A stretch of 59,398 nt of DNA from Candidatus Nanoarchaeia archaeon (GCA_028279655.1 JANQNH010000002.1:1-59398); one strand, 5' to 3'. Positions 24,001 to 26,908 are shown, numbered from the stretch's first letter. Numbers and translations: made by a program. Notes: a model not told the origin generated them from the letters alone.

Positions 24001-24901
24001 ATTCCCCTAATTCATACTCCTTTTTATCAGTATAAATGATGTCTGTAGCAGTAACTATCACCTCATCCACGACATCAAAGAAAGAACTACCGACTACCTT
24101 ACCCCCTTCACTGAGCTGCACATAATATCTTCCTGCTTCCTTTGGGACGAATTCCAATCTTTCTTCAGGAACATCAAGGAAGTGATATATGCTGTTCCTT
24201 GATATTACTGAGAAGATATGCCCTTCCTTCCCGGTTATATTAAGCTGGATACTGACAACATCTCCCAATGAGTATATGGCCTTGTCAGTTGAAATGTCTA
24301 TTAGTTGAACTTCCTTCTCACCCCCAGAAACATAAAACTTCTTTTCTATATTTCTTCCATCATTTAGGGCAGCAACAACCGTATAGTTCCCTCCGGACGG
24401 AGGATTGAATCTTAGTGAACTATCCTCAATCCCCATAAATTTGTACGATTTGTCTGTTCCCCTTATACTGATCTCTTTTATCCTTTTAGGGTCAGTAATT
24501 GAGATCATAACCTCCTCCCCGTATGAGTAGACTTCCCTGTTAAGGATAAAGATTCCTTCGCTTATGTTGATCCTTACAGAGAAATTAATTTCCCTGATTA
24601 CCTTATCTCCCCCTATATCAGATGGGTTTATTATCTTAATCTCATACTTCCCTATCTCAGGAGGTGAAAATATTAAGCTTTTTTCCTTTATATCCCGTAT
24701 CTCATATGTTATATTATCATAAAATATCAGGATCTCAGAAGTTGAGTTAACTAGGCTGCTGGTATTGAATACAACATCCTCTCCAAGGCTATAAGTTTCC
24801 TTAGACATAAGAGCCAAACTATCAAAACTAGCGAAAGCTACTAAAATAATTATTTCCAAAGTGAAGACTACTAGTCTTCCTTCTCTACAATCTAATTTCA
24901 T
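1..24901 (-). CDS. Giant secreted modular surface protein (N-terminal 8,300 codons; C-terminus beyond left edge)
   Basis: One minus-strand frame stays open from the ATG at 24901 to the left edge; I read it in many places and saw no stop. The N-terminus is a signal-peptide-like hydrophobic stretch (residues about 9-30), so the product is exported. Module order: Ig/CARDB-like domains (24800-21900), a hydrophobic helix followed by ITGRAVI (about 21630-21720), a Gly/Ser/Glu-rich linker (21290-21480), then a long array of LamG-like, Ig-like and DUF2341-like modules. N-x-S/T sequons are dense, suggesting heavy glycosylation. The left edge reads YINYTSTDADGDS, the same module seen in the second giant protein at 55172-59398. 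An in-frame TAA lies upstream of the start, and the RHH gene ends 48 bp away. Likely role: adhesin, sheath or S-layer-like fibre. The exact role is unknown. Confidence 0.9.
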   Translation of the reverse strand, partial: MKLDCREGRLVVFTLEIIILVAFASFDSLALMSKETYSLGEDVVFNTSSLVNSTSEILIFYDNITYEIRDIKEKSLIFSPPEIGKYEIKIINPSDIGGDKVIREINFSVRINISEGIFILNREVYSYGEEVMISITDPKRIKEISIRGTDKSYKFMGIEDSSLRFNPPSGGNYTVVAALNDGRNIEKKFYVSGGEKEVQLIDISTDKAIYSLGDVVSIQLNITGKEGHIFSVISRNSIYHFLDVPEERLEFVPKEAGRYYVQLSEGGKVVGSSFFDVVDEVIVTATDIIYTDKKEYELGESVNIYLANDTSEFSIIFGKESFNFIGMMQNTTFTPKNPGRYEIRTEIIEGDQSRIVSYFFFVEIVRERYDHIFEVGEDVIIDFDFSEQINARETVFDGLFNTLLIEQVTAYVKNHSQNRNFRLNLERLSDESFRVIVQKNEDIDPGIYTLVVDVIVKGEHIIQEKTFKWFLEEETEIIEKEAINMSEIKKYIPYYFDIEEEPVFEVDFSDRVNKERNILEAALKTASVEKISTYVQGEEENPDFIVHIEHMEYDRFKLTLGNNRNIEPDVYNVVSVVKIGHEFFAEQRLFSWGISNISVLQERINVKGEEVDLDEILRITRINVTEEIVVENITDVILDNLTNTTNASFENDTNITYENVTYTSPSNISKKTNISINETGLLPTNESMNESLVGLGEGLILGSLFTDKREYSLGEEVIISSEADITQLHIYLGNDTYFFTETFAKNMSFAPQTAGVYFLEATAMIAGSMEILALNFSVVSNISANISLIPPNTTGILSLTASDPGLTVKVYREQADGVGFNRKMSVNLIVWNDNKVNVSNISVTDTFEQGWIVSSRPDNSILKYNEIEIPISMLEPDALVVINYTIVSISYPAKSRFQAHVAYPGYVHNDSLFEVEVNASKAFFEVQLELYPGDITRTMANNTKYPVNFKIRNIGNKSVTEYETFYTWRFNDSIWDIDVGGIGGGCDHKRIIDFEGMKAVRCYWQPFYENEIKEFTVEIAGRYPGIEELTKSNTTYDPPVKGEGGEEGVGEDGESSGIGNFFEVIFDKMQGFFRYVWGEIVGLGITGRAVITLEPGPEEETEVVDPQEEIPKPEEAVNMTIPETPRRGVTPSAYPSVQEAPVASEEQEQESKSYILKRKEGSRGGGNGGGGSGSSGGSGEGEGGEDVGEGGGESMAPTPSEEKIWFTTLQNHFIRVRDIEIPESIVLKNDIVIKDSLDKVVSYKKKFKKIDEETFDLEFDFDDKKIIRIKFNKVRLKENESFELKIEDVPKEKVGLSRNILSSYAVDPTALNFTNATMTVQAQGTELWKCKEWNFSTQTCFGQWKKVMDINPGEEYSIILTADDPGFAETGVASINTKKSIYPPEEVAEIIVVVLDTSGHLVSGASVNVTITDPDDEIYIYSTEDGEITETERGIYEVSHPSTSLEGNYTMVVNAVGSDVNSTMISFFTVKDYYEFDIIRDTPVTTDPWKGAFSSTVNLVSYSGDLTFDYSEVLPVNFTITDNGGGAESVDNINNKRVLTWENLINDSIVTYSAIPPLVTPDLYEIGPSYVDYDSGRFNEARPWYLAVDPFLEEEPSDFTGTFNDTLLNSTGGYIYLNWSDATNNTYVSMGHYTSEVLEATYTASWKNISWGEGPAWKGQELPDNQVTGSDGLNMSGNVLLLHLNNDSSYGESNTHIYDFSGSENNGTDIYGAVPNSTGKFKGGFKFDGSNDKISVTEQNSLALTSAISYGAWFKADSWNPSGWAGIISRMRSWGSGYNLQVGTSQRIACGFGVYTNSNDMPDLDTWYHAICVYDGSDMRLYVNGVVQDDIDTRAMGTGVDDLQLGVFYTRAGSGISLPFHGIIDEVHVWNRSLAAHEVMDLYKRGAALRINLTVRSCDDDECEDDPWNETLANATLSTLNVANNTYFQYKASFYSDDINYTPKLYNVTVGYEEAGNTAADVNLNYPVDNNNSVDFSNVTFNCSAGDDDGLSNVSLYHDSFGWKKGETKNLTGLNDSEVFSVDLYENSTFKDKTFKWNCLVYDSYPVEAWASSNYSISGWDLGTYNSTRYNSTNKNIELNWTGSAYSSNGTYLSRVFDAGTTADWKNISWGVGPCWFDELPNNNYDERDTCSDGANMTGNVLMMHFNNDSGYGESSTNVYDFSGSGNNGTANSNAYPSSSGKFGGSFRFDGGATDYIVLPPSNTVITGSAGTLAAWVKADSDYALNNPNARILTIHRGAGCGSGFNIVINSGNWASYASDGSGAYISSGVAVDTDWHFIAATNDGTTHTIYVDGKYRNSQSQGFVAGSRDAYVGHFCGSDDQYAWKGYIDEATMWNRSLSADEISDIYRRSILTLNISAHSCDDEACVGEEDTWEKNCSVSPCDISSDVSSNQYIQYKAIFSTENASYTPELHNVTIKYETDPPDVTLNNPTSDDNSVSLTNITFDCDATANVAEGMSSLVLYHDLNGSWQTNGTEICSGSTCSLEYTVSFSDFIGNKIQDRSVRWNCLAKDNKDVSGWANSDYRFSEWDSGSHTRTVFNSSDLYIQLSGTNSNGTYLSSVKQINIMADWKNISWGEEFQYGNELASDKGSDPQADMTKNIVLYHFNNESDHGENNTYAYDFSGSGNNASCSDDSCPTLASGKLGYAYNFDGDDYFNSSATNSLGLGQDVTLMTWFKCSTGEHGTVSSVTAGRMVNLHRATPGTTIAIIVGSDGLGYYNSGMGSFNTDGNDPCDDKWHLGALTQNSAGRVILYKDGILLRNDSGGSTEYSAYPLHIASYDGSTRFFNGSLDEVAIWNRTLSKDEILDIYKRGAIQLNISVHDCDDMACSGEENEWDIVCTNSSNCNISSYLGYSRYFQYKVDFSTDNINYTPKLYNVTVEFDPAPPTVSLNSPTNDDNSVSLTTVTLNCSAASDYPNGVDNLTLYYNLNGTWIRNMTQSCSGTFCSLQTSRYIPDFTGYENYDGSFIWNCLAYDNISRPNWAIVNSTFSNWDLGSHSNTLVNTSTDFVHTDMVGGVYVNGTYTSKVFDSADYSSWKNISWSESYVYGENLPDLKFVENITNGANMTRNVLLLHLDDGLGATKFNDTSGEGNNGSCINCPSHSTGGIFSSSFDFDGDNDYIYGNNTGGLSSLYSSPITIEAWVNPDNYDVDPYPPTLFAMSDGSGADPNNAILVQFKEELAIKVKSGGSTRTERRITGSNVELNRWSHIALTLDGSDSLSVYVNGELKSTVGTSISLDFTPEDLWLIGVHRTNMERGSFDGSVDEIAVYNRTLSAREILNNYQRGNLDLRFKIRTCDDPVCDGENWQQNFTYSVYNNISSLLANRYVQYEADFYTRDGNYTPELQNVKIGFINVSNNPPTVSLNYPTDNNNSVNYSNAIFNCSAIDDYGLFNLSLFHNSFEWQEIEMESISGLSDSKEFSKNLYEGGIFKDITLKWNCLAYDTYLDLDWGDTNNSFSGWDLGTYNNTRYNSTNKNIELNISGSTYSSNGSYISKIFDAGSTAYWKNISWGEWIEWGDKELPNDQTTDEWGANMTGNLLLLHFNNDSSYGESDSLVYDFSGSGNNGTDIYGAVPNSSGKFDGAFLFQGSNKISITEATPLSLTNSISYGAWFKADSFTTWAGIMSRMRSWGSGYNLQVGNTQRIACGFGTYTNSNDMPELDTWYHAICVYDGSQMRLYVNGVVQDDVDTRAMGTGVDDLQVGVFYTAAGSSASLPFDGLIDEVAVWNRTLSGDEILNLYERGAALRLNITVRSCDDGACEDDVWDETLTNASFNSLAVDNNRFFQYKANFYTEATSYTPKLYNVTIGYYADPVLPSIYLENPSNNTINQTSTQPDFWFNATDDKATILNCTLWLNNSFGVVKAYGTNTSVSNGTSTKITANASLVDDHYWWWINCSDSMNTNVSEKWNISIDTYNVAPNITLISPLNNSEWNTSSNVTFTYSVIDAGSSIINCSLYINGVWNKSNQTPIIQDTNQTFNLVLGDSVYNWSIGCFDNLELGGNSSWWLVDVKGPPVVTLNTPANMSTTVNLDSAIIFNCSATDNTNLTNITLYHNLNKTWKKDNFTDVTGVYGSTSFSINLDDYIGNYIVDDDFTWNCLAFDKNGQSDWGDGNFTFTGWDLGNYTNTSIKDNKLGVQLTLTNTTGTYTSSVKTTGAIVAWKNISWVEGPSWKGKELPDNGAAEEGGTNMSGNVLLLHLNNDSSYGESNTHVYDFSGNGNNGTDIYGAIPNSEGKFKGGFKFDGINDKISITEETSLALTDAFSYGAWFKADGWNPSGWAGIMSRMRTWDFGYNLQVGTTQRIACGFGAYTNSDDMPELDTWYHAICVYDGSQMRLYVNGVVQSDVDTRSMETGNDDLQLGVFYTRTGSGISLPFNGTIDDAAVWNRSLDEDEILDLYKRGAKLRINMTVRSCNDDACTDDPWNETVANATVSDFNVSDAKYFQYRANFYTENGNFGPELLNVTIGYDIVDNPPTITLNHPIENYNTTETVINFNWTGNDDYSPNVTCNITIDGSVNASDLNSSVGAPNNWTTTLDLGTHYWNVTCWDNASNADTSATYRFDIFSNYSSLNVTLLTPLPAQTNNRNRNDFFWVNASVECLGNPVQTCGNITGAARRNYTSTWWDKSWERRRKLVIDNTNRNEDLNNFTIMVKLNLSRFNYSFAKSDGSDIRFVEDDDSTLLNYHFEVYNTTGESIIWVKVDNIDANSNTDHIWMYYNNSGALDVQDMTGTYDDYYKAVWHLNETGSNPTAIDSTINGNTGTGTGGVIGTNGTIDGGYWFDGLNDYVDASGGFANTFRDFNNFTITAWVNPGSLPGSGNNNCSTFVGQRWGDTMVFGMVSTSRLVLNMDDTRQNSPKSSGTLSLNEWQHVAVTFTGPTNNTRFYINGAADSLNPQYGVDANGVGNQNWLFIGYDSRMQNIFNGSIDEVSISTVARSDTWINATFHSTADQLLNYGPQEAFLGEHMVNISTTAGDTPFYTTNDQPQLCNVMAGGETCQLNWYVNASGAMDSFWKIDVEFDSNLSSVSTLNSTDAVVKITDTVPPVISNMTPLNSSFVKGSITLTALTDENAVCQYNNTNASFDYGEGTEFTTTGGTSHSVDLGSIAEGVHTYYIKCNDTHGNSNDNTNQNSTTFTVDNSAPVISLNYPDNNSNPSSPTINFNWTANDMYSANLTCNLTINGTVNATVSAFNATATNYTVSGLEDGILPWNVTCWDILNNTDTSDTWNLVSDVTGPIVNITYPPDGADALNQTLTFVYNVSDQMYNVTNCTIYIDGTPEQTNLTVTEGIPQNFTLNFPYGSHDWRVECYDNSSAMNLGVSSTWDFIVGNDTAPPEIYLGDPQNNTETTVNDIVFYFGVYDVMSDIENCSLIINGKENITINDTEITESYENDENNFTFNNMPLGQYNWSINCTDSSSNTYTGASGTRNLTIIADTDYPTITLISPENNTNFTSANVNFQYNVSDISASIANCSLIIDGVVNDTQDNVPEGTIQTFSVTNIPEGYHLWNITCTDDSYQTNTNTTETRGFNITFLMNLRINVSTDKDIYEKGTEVNETLYVTTNVTDNFNNPQNSSVRTDIIKGNTSHPWWNTSWKRRIKLDLNTSDINENLTNFTMMVKINPSIINYSYTEPGGSDIRIMNSDLFQQTYHIEKWNTTGDSIIWVKVQSLIANSDTDYMWLYYNNTNAPSVLDMEDTYDEYYKAVWHLNGTGTNPNAIDSTENDNDGSGTGGVFGTNGTIDGGYGFDGLNDYVDASGGFSNTFRDTNNFTITAWVKPTKLPGSGNNNCSTFVGQRWGDTMVFGMVSTSRLVLNMDDTRQNSPKSDGTLSLNEWQYVGVTFTETTNFTRFYINGQADTSNPQYGVDANGVGNQNWLFIGYDSRMQNIFNGSIDEVSISTVVRSDDWMNATYKSQADLMITYGKEEEWMARSSNVTGTNGFWIFNHSSNNMSQAWYSAVSYVQAIGYNNGTNYTKFLVRDDATGPVVNLTSPDQNYISYSTTNITFHYNATDLVSGITDCSLIINGTINQTNSTILEGAFNNFTILNMLNGFYTWTINCTDDSFNANVDTAVIRNLTVAHDIEAPIISIISPEDDYLDTNGYVNFFFNVTDLTPTVDCILLINGEQYGDTKNNVPTNGSTQNFTSEYLVDASYNWSINCTDDSIARNSNVTETRNFSVIYDSVPPAIVIISPAEYSQSTSGNVSFVFNVSDAITGVENCSIIINGTVNKTNSSIRENVTQNITIYNMSNGFYFWNVSCTDSSEQYNENTTRPRNLTVGTDLEAPDIYLEFPSNNAQLIDDDVTFKYNVSDFASGIKNCSLIINGTLNWTNTSIVEEISQNFSVVNLSNGFYTWQVNCTDDSPNANTAASELRNLTLGQDTTPPEITLEYPPDNNYNDSDGNITFLYQVYDLAVGISNCSIILDGKVNQTNTTTIYESKSGQNFTIGDIANGTHTWSINCTDNFAIPNTGNSPTWSFNVIIDNAGPTVNLEAPANNSIDTDGYRIFYYNVTDDISGIEECSLYVNSMFDQSNTTVTEGVTQSFTKSGMTTNIYNWSIECSDNSDNNNVNTSETRILNVTIDSAAPVVSLVNPVNNTIETDGTRTFHYNVTDDISNISSCSLIFNGAVQKTNTTVEKGTTQNFTIIGMTNGQYNWSVNCTDASDDGNVNSSEIRNITVFLVTSAPSVNLEFPENNTQEIYNNVTFSYNVSHSYSIASCTLCVYGIKDMNSTDDSESEFSGTYNKTQYNGSSLILNWSDETNTSYYDNGTFSLSLDTDSTTSVWREFSWGEGIPHKEELPNNQQTENLPGGVNMLGNVLLMHFNNQSGYGEDNDLTYDFSGNGNNGTVSGATLSNTGRFNRSYNFGGTDYIDFGNDNSLMFGFAESFTIEAWIHPTSVPETMYIFSKNENYQEDMVYAAYVANGAQDIHLVINNTDFDTNYIPTLNQWTHFVYKWNGSRIMMHINGVEIYSNSFSDPASSNNERLVIGARNVNGGPGVAYEWRGLIDEVAIYNRDLSSEEILKRYKRGILDLKFQVRSCDDSNCAGEEFIGPDNTSSSYFTNATFNDLTLTNISDNRFFEYRAYFDTENTSHTPELLNVTYSYQGPGEKCITNNSISIGTTQNFTIRNMKNGTFYWNISCIDNSESMNQNFSETRLLVVGQDVVGPVVQSEYPPEDAELMDQNIVFKYNVSDFGSGITNCSLYLDDILNQTNSSVVEDMSQNFSAYMPIGSYEWYVSCSDNSTNLNVGNSSKRSLTVGIDETPPEIILISPENNTLTNDQDITFRFRVYDLASDISNCSLIINGTLNRTNNTFVSNQELIQSFYFPNMPVSTFNWTINCTDDSPTPNTGTTDAYNLSIQLLRPVLVTVNTTNSTYEKSKIVGIKANTTDYQLAPLQTSIVLDIVKGNATASWWNVSWRYRIPIEVNSTNTSRKNKLIEKSINFTDVLVNEIGISGSAFDANSVRVIEWSDNTSIPTTSQFDNDSGFDAVNNAIGSVFWIMNQTTAENTIRYYHVYFDIDNNTKAPGYAEPSYNFSGSGKSINYGGAYIDKSRLTISFENESLTIQFDEGNLLDNYDYVGYAGSGGLFNITVNNTLLTNPHSTIAPFVVRQDDYLYANDVSTVDTGPIVTKIRIPGNITTVSDSVADLNYTIWFIDSEIRVKADLYAHFGEAENDPSVRYMNQWFAYLLNNESNWENYIYKTESPSKSRTHNHKNKDGIGANEFWAGSWYNEYDTIGSINVYAEIFRKNGQDNSKGVVIFDDGFESSVDPKPESDSVGFNFDETSIAAETNYSIRVWMVFSRNSSTQLALDIQNDVSSPISITQRAGEKWVHRASGDTGSDGILSYNWSSANQSTGGYSVVALANETFYKNGLDYVVFEITRDLVSPYVELGAPEGWINDKNVTFNFFVNDSNLVIPNCTLVLNLESDVTNFSIINNAWNNITLYNVPEGIYNWTVNCSDADDNIGTAQEKSFHVDYTEPSINLSSPNNTLTIDYSVVDFNFTTVDNMAENLSCYLTLNGIQNASVNTTNTTLTNITVNMTQNTFYWNITCEDQAGNINTSETWSLLVDTGPPTITLVSPVAPTNRFNYRDILFVYLPEDASNITNCSIIIDGVLNITNQTINKSIENNFSVSNIPGGQHNWTVNCTDAAGETGTATEEIFYIDLNTPYYNTTDIVAWGTNRTGNLFYLNVTWKDNYNISGWVISENQTGTWTNISGTTWTDKGDGWFIAVMSINITVPINSGFSIIGYANDTAGNWNNTWQEGDGFTINVSVINSAPSVPIMIYPSNNSNYIGIPYINYTSTDADGDSITYNIYI
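3880..4600 (-). repeat. LamG-like module followed by a CDD/FEY sandwich
   Basis: Reads VLLMHFNNQSGYGED and YDFSGNGNNG, then a ConA-like core ending DEVAIYNRDLSSEEI, then RSCDDSNCAGEE. It is a divergent single copy of the unit that is repeated between 11.5 and 20 kb. Confidence 0.65.
4740..6990 (-). repeat. Tandem array of about eight Ig-like modules with paired cysteines
   Basis: Modules of about 295-300 bp start near 6985, 6690, 6395, 6100, 5805, 5500, 5200 and 4900. Each begins like [AP]-x-[IV]-x-[LI]-x-x-P, then FxYNVTD, then C-S-L-I-x-N-G, then Q-N-F-T-x-x-x-x-x-N-G-x-Y-x-W-x-[VI]-x-C-T-D. The two cysteines per module could form an intramodule disulfide. Similar modules recur at about 2880-3770, 8310-9530 and 12690-13480. 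Confidence 0.75.
7190..8190 (-). repeat. DUF2341-like plus LamG-like module, copy 2
   Basis: Same domain order as the module at 10085-11080. The 86 nt at 7239-7324 are identical to 10125-10210, and further near-identical stretches follow (for example around 7480-7540 and 10370-10425). The offset between copies is 2,886 bp, exactly 962 codons, so the duplication keeps the frame. Confidence 0.75.
10085..11080 (-). repeat. DUF2341-like plus LamG-like module, copy 1
   Basis: Reads WWDKSWERRRKL, then a Trp/Tyr-rich segment (IWVKVDNI, IWMYYNN, AVWHLNE) typical of DUF2341 (PF10102), followed directly by a LamG-like domain ending in DEVSISTVARSDTWINATF. This two-domain order is common in exported proteins. 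It is a near-duplicate of the module at 7190-8190, including an identical 86-nt block at 10125-10210. Confidence 0.75.
11480..19990 (-). repeat. Tandem composite super-repeat (LamG + CDD/FQY sandwich + Ig + WKNISW module), about 1.4 kb per unit
   Basis: The recurring peptide WKNISW is encoded near 19960, 18590, 17190, 15795, 14390 and 12435, so most units are close to 1.39-1.41 kb (about 465 residues); the last spacing is about 1.95 kb. Each unit contains a ConA/LamG-like domain (LLLHxNNDSxYGES, YDFSGxGNNG, then DExxxWNRxLSxxEI), a domain opening with RSCDD and containing FQYKAxF and YTPxLxNVT, and an Ig-like domain with FNCSAxDD. LamG domains typically bind glycans or matrix. Unit-to-unit DNA similarity is high, notably among the copies near 11.7-12.4, 13.7-14.4 and 19.25-19.95 kb. 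Confidence 0.8.
21900..24800 (-). other. N-terminal Ig/CARDB-like domain array of the giant protein
   Basis: After the signal peptide, the protein repeats a module that opens with Y-[ST]-L-G-E-x-V (for example YSLGEDVVF, YELGESVNI, YSLGEEVII) and closes with a pattern like F-x-P-x-x-x-G-x-Y. This resembles bacterial and archaeal beta-sandwich domains of the CARDB/invasin type. It lacks the paired cysteines seen in the Ig-like modules further along. Assignment to a named family is an inference from pattern only. Confidence 0.55.
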
Positions 24902-24949
24902 CGCATTTGCGCATTGCGCCCCAATTGATTATGTAATTGTAAGATGTGA

Positions 24950-25105
24950 TTACTTGACAAATTCTTTTAGACTGCTATTTACCATACTATTCTTCATCAA
25001 TAACTCGACCTTGGTAGAAACCTTCATCCCGTTCCTTTTGCAGTACTCTTTGAAATTATTATATACTTCAGAATCTATAGTCATAGATATTTTCCTTTTT
25101 ACCAT
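24950..25105 (-). CDS. 51-residue ribbon-helix-helix DNA-binding protein
   Basis: ATG at 25105, TAA ending at 24950. The translation begins MVKRKISMTIDSEVYNNF and continues with a helix containing YCKRNGMKVSTKVELL. This is the pattern of Arc/MetJ/CopG-type repressors: a basic beta strand (KRKISMTID) followed by two helices. A GGGGGT element lies just upstream of the ATG as a ribosome-binding site, and a TATA-like TTTATA lies about 40 bp upstream. It sits 48 bp before the giant surface gene on the same strand, so it is a candidate regulator of that gene. Target unknown. Confidence 0.75.
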   Translation of the reverse strand: MVKRKISMTIDSEVYNNFKEYCKRNGMKVSTKVELLMKNSMVNSSLKEFVK

Positions 25106-25140
25106 ACTTACCCCCAACGTATTGGATAGATTTTACCCAA

Positions 25141-25158
25141 TTTCTATAAATAAGCCTA
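25141..25158 (-). promoter_or_regulatory. TATA-like promoter for the RHH gene
   Basis: On the minus strand the sequence reads CTTATTTATAGAAA about 40 bp upstream of the start at 25105, the spacing expected for a short-leader archaeal transcript. Confidence 0.4.
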
Positions 25159-25332
25159 TTTGGCTATACTAATCCATACAAATATGGTTTTTTATACTTT
25201 TCTTTTCACCTTAAAGTAAAGACAACATCGATTCCAAGAATTCACAAATTTGGGCATTTAAGCCCCCATAATCCAAAAATTTTGCATGTTACCCATATCT
25301 AAAAACCCCCATCTCAAGCTCTCTCCCCTCAT

Positions 25333-26553
25333 TCAATAAAGAAAGAACTTCCAATAAACCACAATTCCTAAGGTTATTATCAAAATCCCAACAATTATTC
25401 CCTGGATAAAATCCTTAGAAAAGAAAGAACTATCTCCTTTAGATGCTTTCTCTAGTCTTTCTTCAATATTCTCTTCTATCTCCAGGATCTTCTTCTCCCT
25501 GAAATCTATCTCTTTTTCCTTCTCCAATATCTCACTTTCTTTTTCCAGTATAGCGCTTAGCTCCTTCCTGGTTTTACTATTCTTCTTTCCTTTACCTTTT
25601 GACAATTGTTTTTTAGCTGCCTTAATCTCCTTCTTTATTCTCTTCTCTTCTTCCTTTTTCTTCTTCCTCTCTTCTGCAAGTCTTAATCTTTCCTCTTTTC
25701 TGTTCTTCCTATCTTCCTCTAACCGTTTCTTCTCTTCTATTTTCCTTTCCCTCTCTCTGGCCTTTTTTTCTTCTCTAAATTTCCTTTTCTCTTCCTCAAG
25801 TTGTCTCCTATCTTCCTCTTGTCTTTCCTTCTCTAGATTTCTTTCCTCCTCCAGCTGTCTCCTCTCTTTCTCCAGTTTCAATCTTTCTCTTGATTTTTCC
25901 TCTTTCTGCAGCCTTCTTCCTTCTTTTTTTCTCTTCTCTTCTTCTTGTCGTACCCTCTCCTCCTCTTGTCTCCTCCTCTCTTCTTCCAGTCTTTCTCTCT
26001 CCTTATTCCTTTCCTCCTCCCTCAACTTCTTCTCTTCCTCCAGTTGTCTCCTTCTCTCTTCTTCAAGCCTTTCTTTCTCCTTATTACTTGCCTCTTCCTG
26101 CAGCCTTCTGTCTTCCTCTTGTTTCCTCCTATCTTCTTCCAACCTTCTCTTCTCTTCCTCTTCTTTATCCTCTTGACCAGATTTCTCCTCCATCTGATCT
26201 TTTTCATTCTCTTCTTGTATCCCTCTTAATATCCTTTCCTTCTCCCTCATAACCTTTTCGATCACACCATCTCGATTCTTAATTCCGGATATCCGGCTTT
26301 CAATAAGCCTGGCCATCTCATACTTACTTTCAGCTTTTGAGATATCTTCTGCAAGTTGCTTATCTTTGATTGTAGCCATGATCCAATCGCTAAAGTCATT
26401 CTTCTGAAAACTAACATGATATCCAAACACATAGTCAGGCATAGTCTTAAGAGCATCCGCTAGTTCAACAGGACTTCTGATTTTTCTTTTATCTACAAGA
26501 ACTAGAAAATTAGCTGGTGCTACCTCCGAAATAAGTTTTTCATCCCTAACCAC
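25333..26553 (-). CDS. Tail-anchored charged coiled-coil protein with N-terminal DUF5752-like domain
   Basis: The 406-residue product starts at GTG 26553, preceded by GAGGGAT as ribosome-binding site; the nearby ATG is out of frame. Residues about 12-90 form a compact domain (ELADALKTMPDYVFGYHV, NDFSDWI, QLAEDI) that I believe matches DUF5752; the family number is from memory. Residues about 120-375 are an almost uninterrupted E/K/R-rich helix, either a coiled coil or a single alpha helix. Residues about 382-402 are a hydrophobic segment (IIVGILIITLGIVVYWKF) at the extreme C-terminus, so the protein is probably tail-anchored with its long arm in the cytoplasm. The same small N-terminal domain occurs at the C-terminus of the membrane protein at 33034-34491. 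Function unknown. Confidence 0.8.
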   Translation of the reverse strand: MVRDEKLISEVAPANFLVLVDKRKIRSPVELADALKTMPDYVFGYHVSFQKNDFSDWIMATIKDKQLAEDISKAESKYEMARLIESRISGIKNRDGVIEKVMREKERILRGIQEENEKDQMEEKSGQEDKEEEEKRRLEEDRRKQEEDRRLQEEASNKEKERLEEERRRQLEEEKKLREEERNKERERLEEERRRQEEERVRQEEEKRKKEGRRLQKEEKSRERLKLEKERRQLEEERNLEKERQEEDRRQLEEEKRKFREEKKARERERKIEEKKRLEEDRKNRKEERLRLAEERKKKKEEEKRIKKEIKAAKKQLSKGKGKKNSKTRKELSAILEKESEILEKEKEIDFREKKILEIEENIEERLEKASKGDSSFFSKDFIQGIIVGILIITLGIVVYWKFFLY

Positions 26554-26589
26554 ATCTATCCCTCTTTTTATCTGTTAAATAATAGTAGC

Positions 26590-26603
26590 CATATTTATAC
26601 TTT
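26590..26603 (-). promoter_or_regulatory. TATA box for the tail-anchored protein gene
   Basis: Minus-strand AGTATAAATATGG lies about 40 bp upstream of the GTG start at 26553. It forms a divergent promoter pair with the TATA box at 26660. Confidence 0.5.
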
Positions 26604-26650
26604 TCTATTGAGGACCCCTCTCTCCCTCTTGGCTTTCTAGGAGACCAGAA

Positions 26651-26670
26651 ATCAAAAGGTTTATATATAG
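26651..26670 (+). promoter_or_regulatory. BRE/TATA promoter of the AbrB-ATPase operon
   Basis: ATCAAAAGG followed by TTTATATATAG, about 32-42 bp upstream of the ATG at 26702. This is a strong match to the archaeal BRE-TATA arrangement with a short leader. Confidence 0.7.
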
Positions 26671-26701
26671 ACTTATATATTAGATTAATATTAATAATAA
26701 A

Positions 26702-26908
26702 ATGAATAAAAGCATCAACAGGGAGCAGAAAACAGGAAGAAGGCTTAAGCAGAACCAGATTAAGGTTCAGCAGCTTAAGAATGAACAGTTTATCCTAACA
26801 CTCCCTAATATGTGGGCAGATATTCTAGATGTGAAGAAAGGTTCTATCGTTACATTTATTCCAGGAAAGAATGGAGGTATAGAGCTCATTAAGGTAAAGA
26901 AAGGATGA
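26702..26908 (+). CDS. AbrB/MazE-type swapped-hairpin DNA-binding protein
   Basis: A 68-residue protein with a basic N-terminus (residues 1-27) and a SpoVT/AbrB-like core (residues about 28-66: QFILTLPNMWADIL, then VKKGSIVTFIPG, then GIELIKV). Such proteins bind DNA as dimers and often act as autoregulators or antitoxins. Its stop overlaps the start of the ATPase gene (ATGA), so the two are translationally coupled. No toxin-like gene is adjacent, so a regulator of this operon is more likely than an antitoxin. Confidence 0.8.
   Translation: MNKSINREQKTGRRLKQNQIKVQQLKNEQFILTLPNMWADILDVKKGSIVTFIPGKNGGIELIKVKKG

Noticed and set aside
24861-25172. A 103-codon plus-strand frame over the gap upstream of the giant gene
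   Set aside because: It is antisense to the 51-residue RHH gene and to the signal-peptide end of the giant gene, and its translation is hydrophobic low-complexity with no promoter or ribosome-binding site.
26022-26252. Overlapping frames on both strands of the charged-coil gene
   Set aside because: They are shadows produced by the GAG/GAA/AAG-rich repeat sequence; only the frame with the N-terminal domain and C-terminal TM is coherent.
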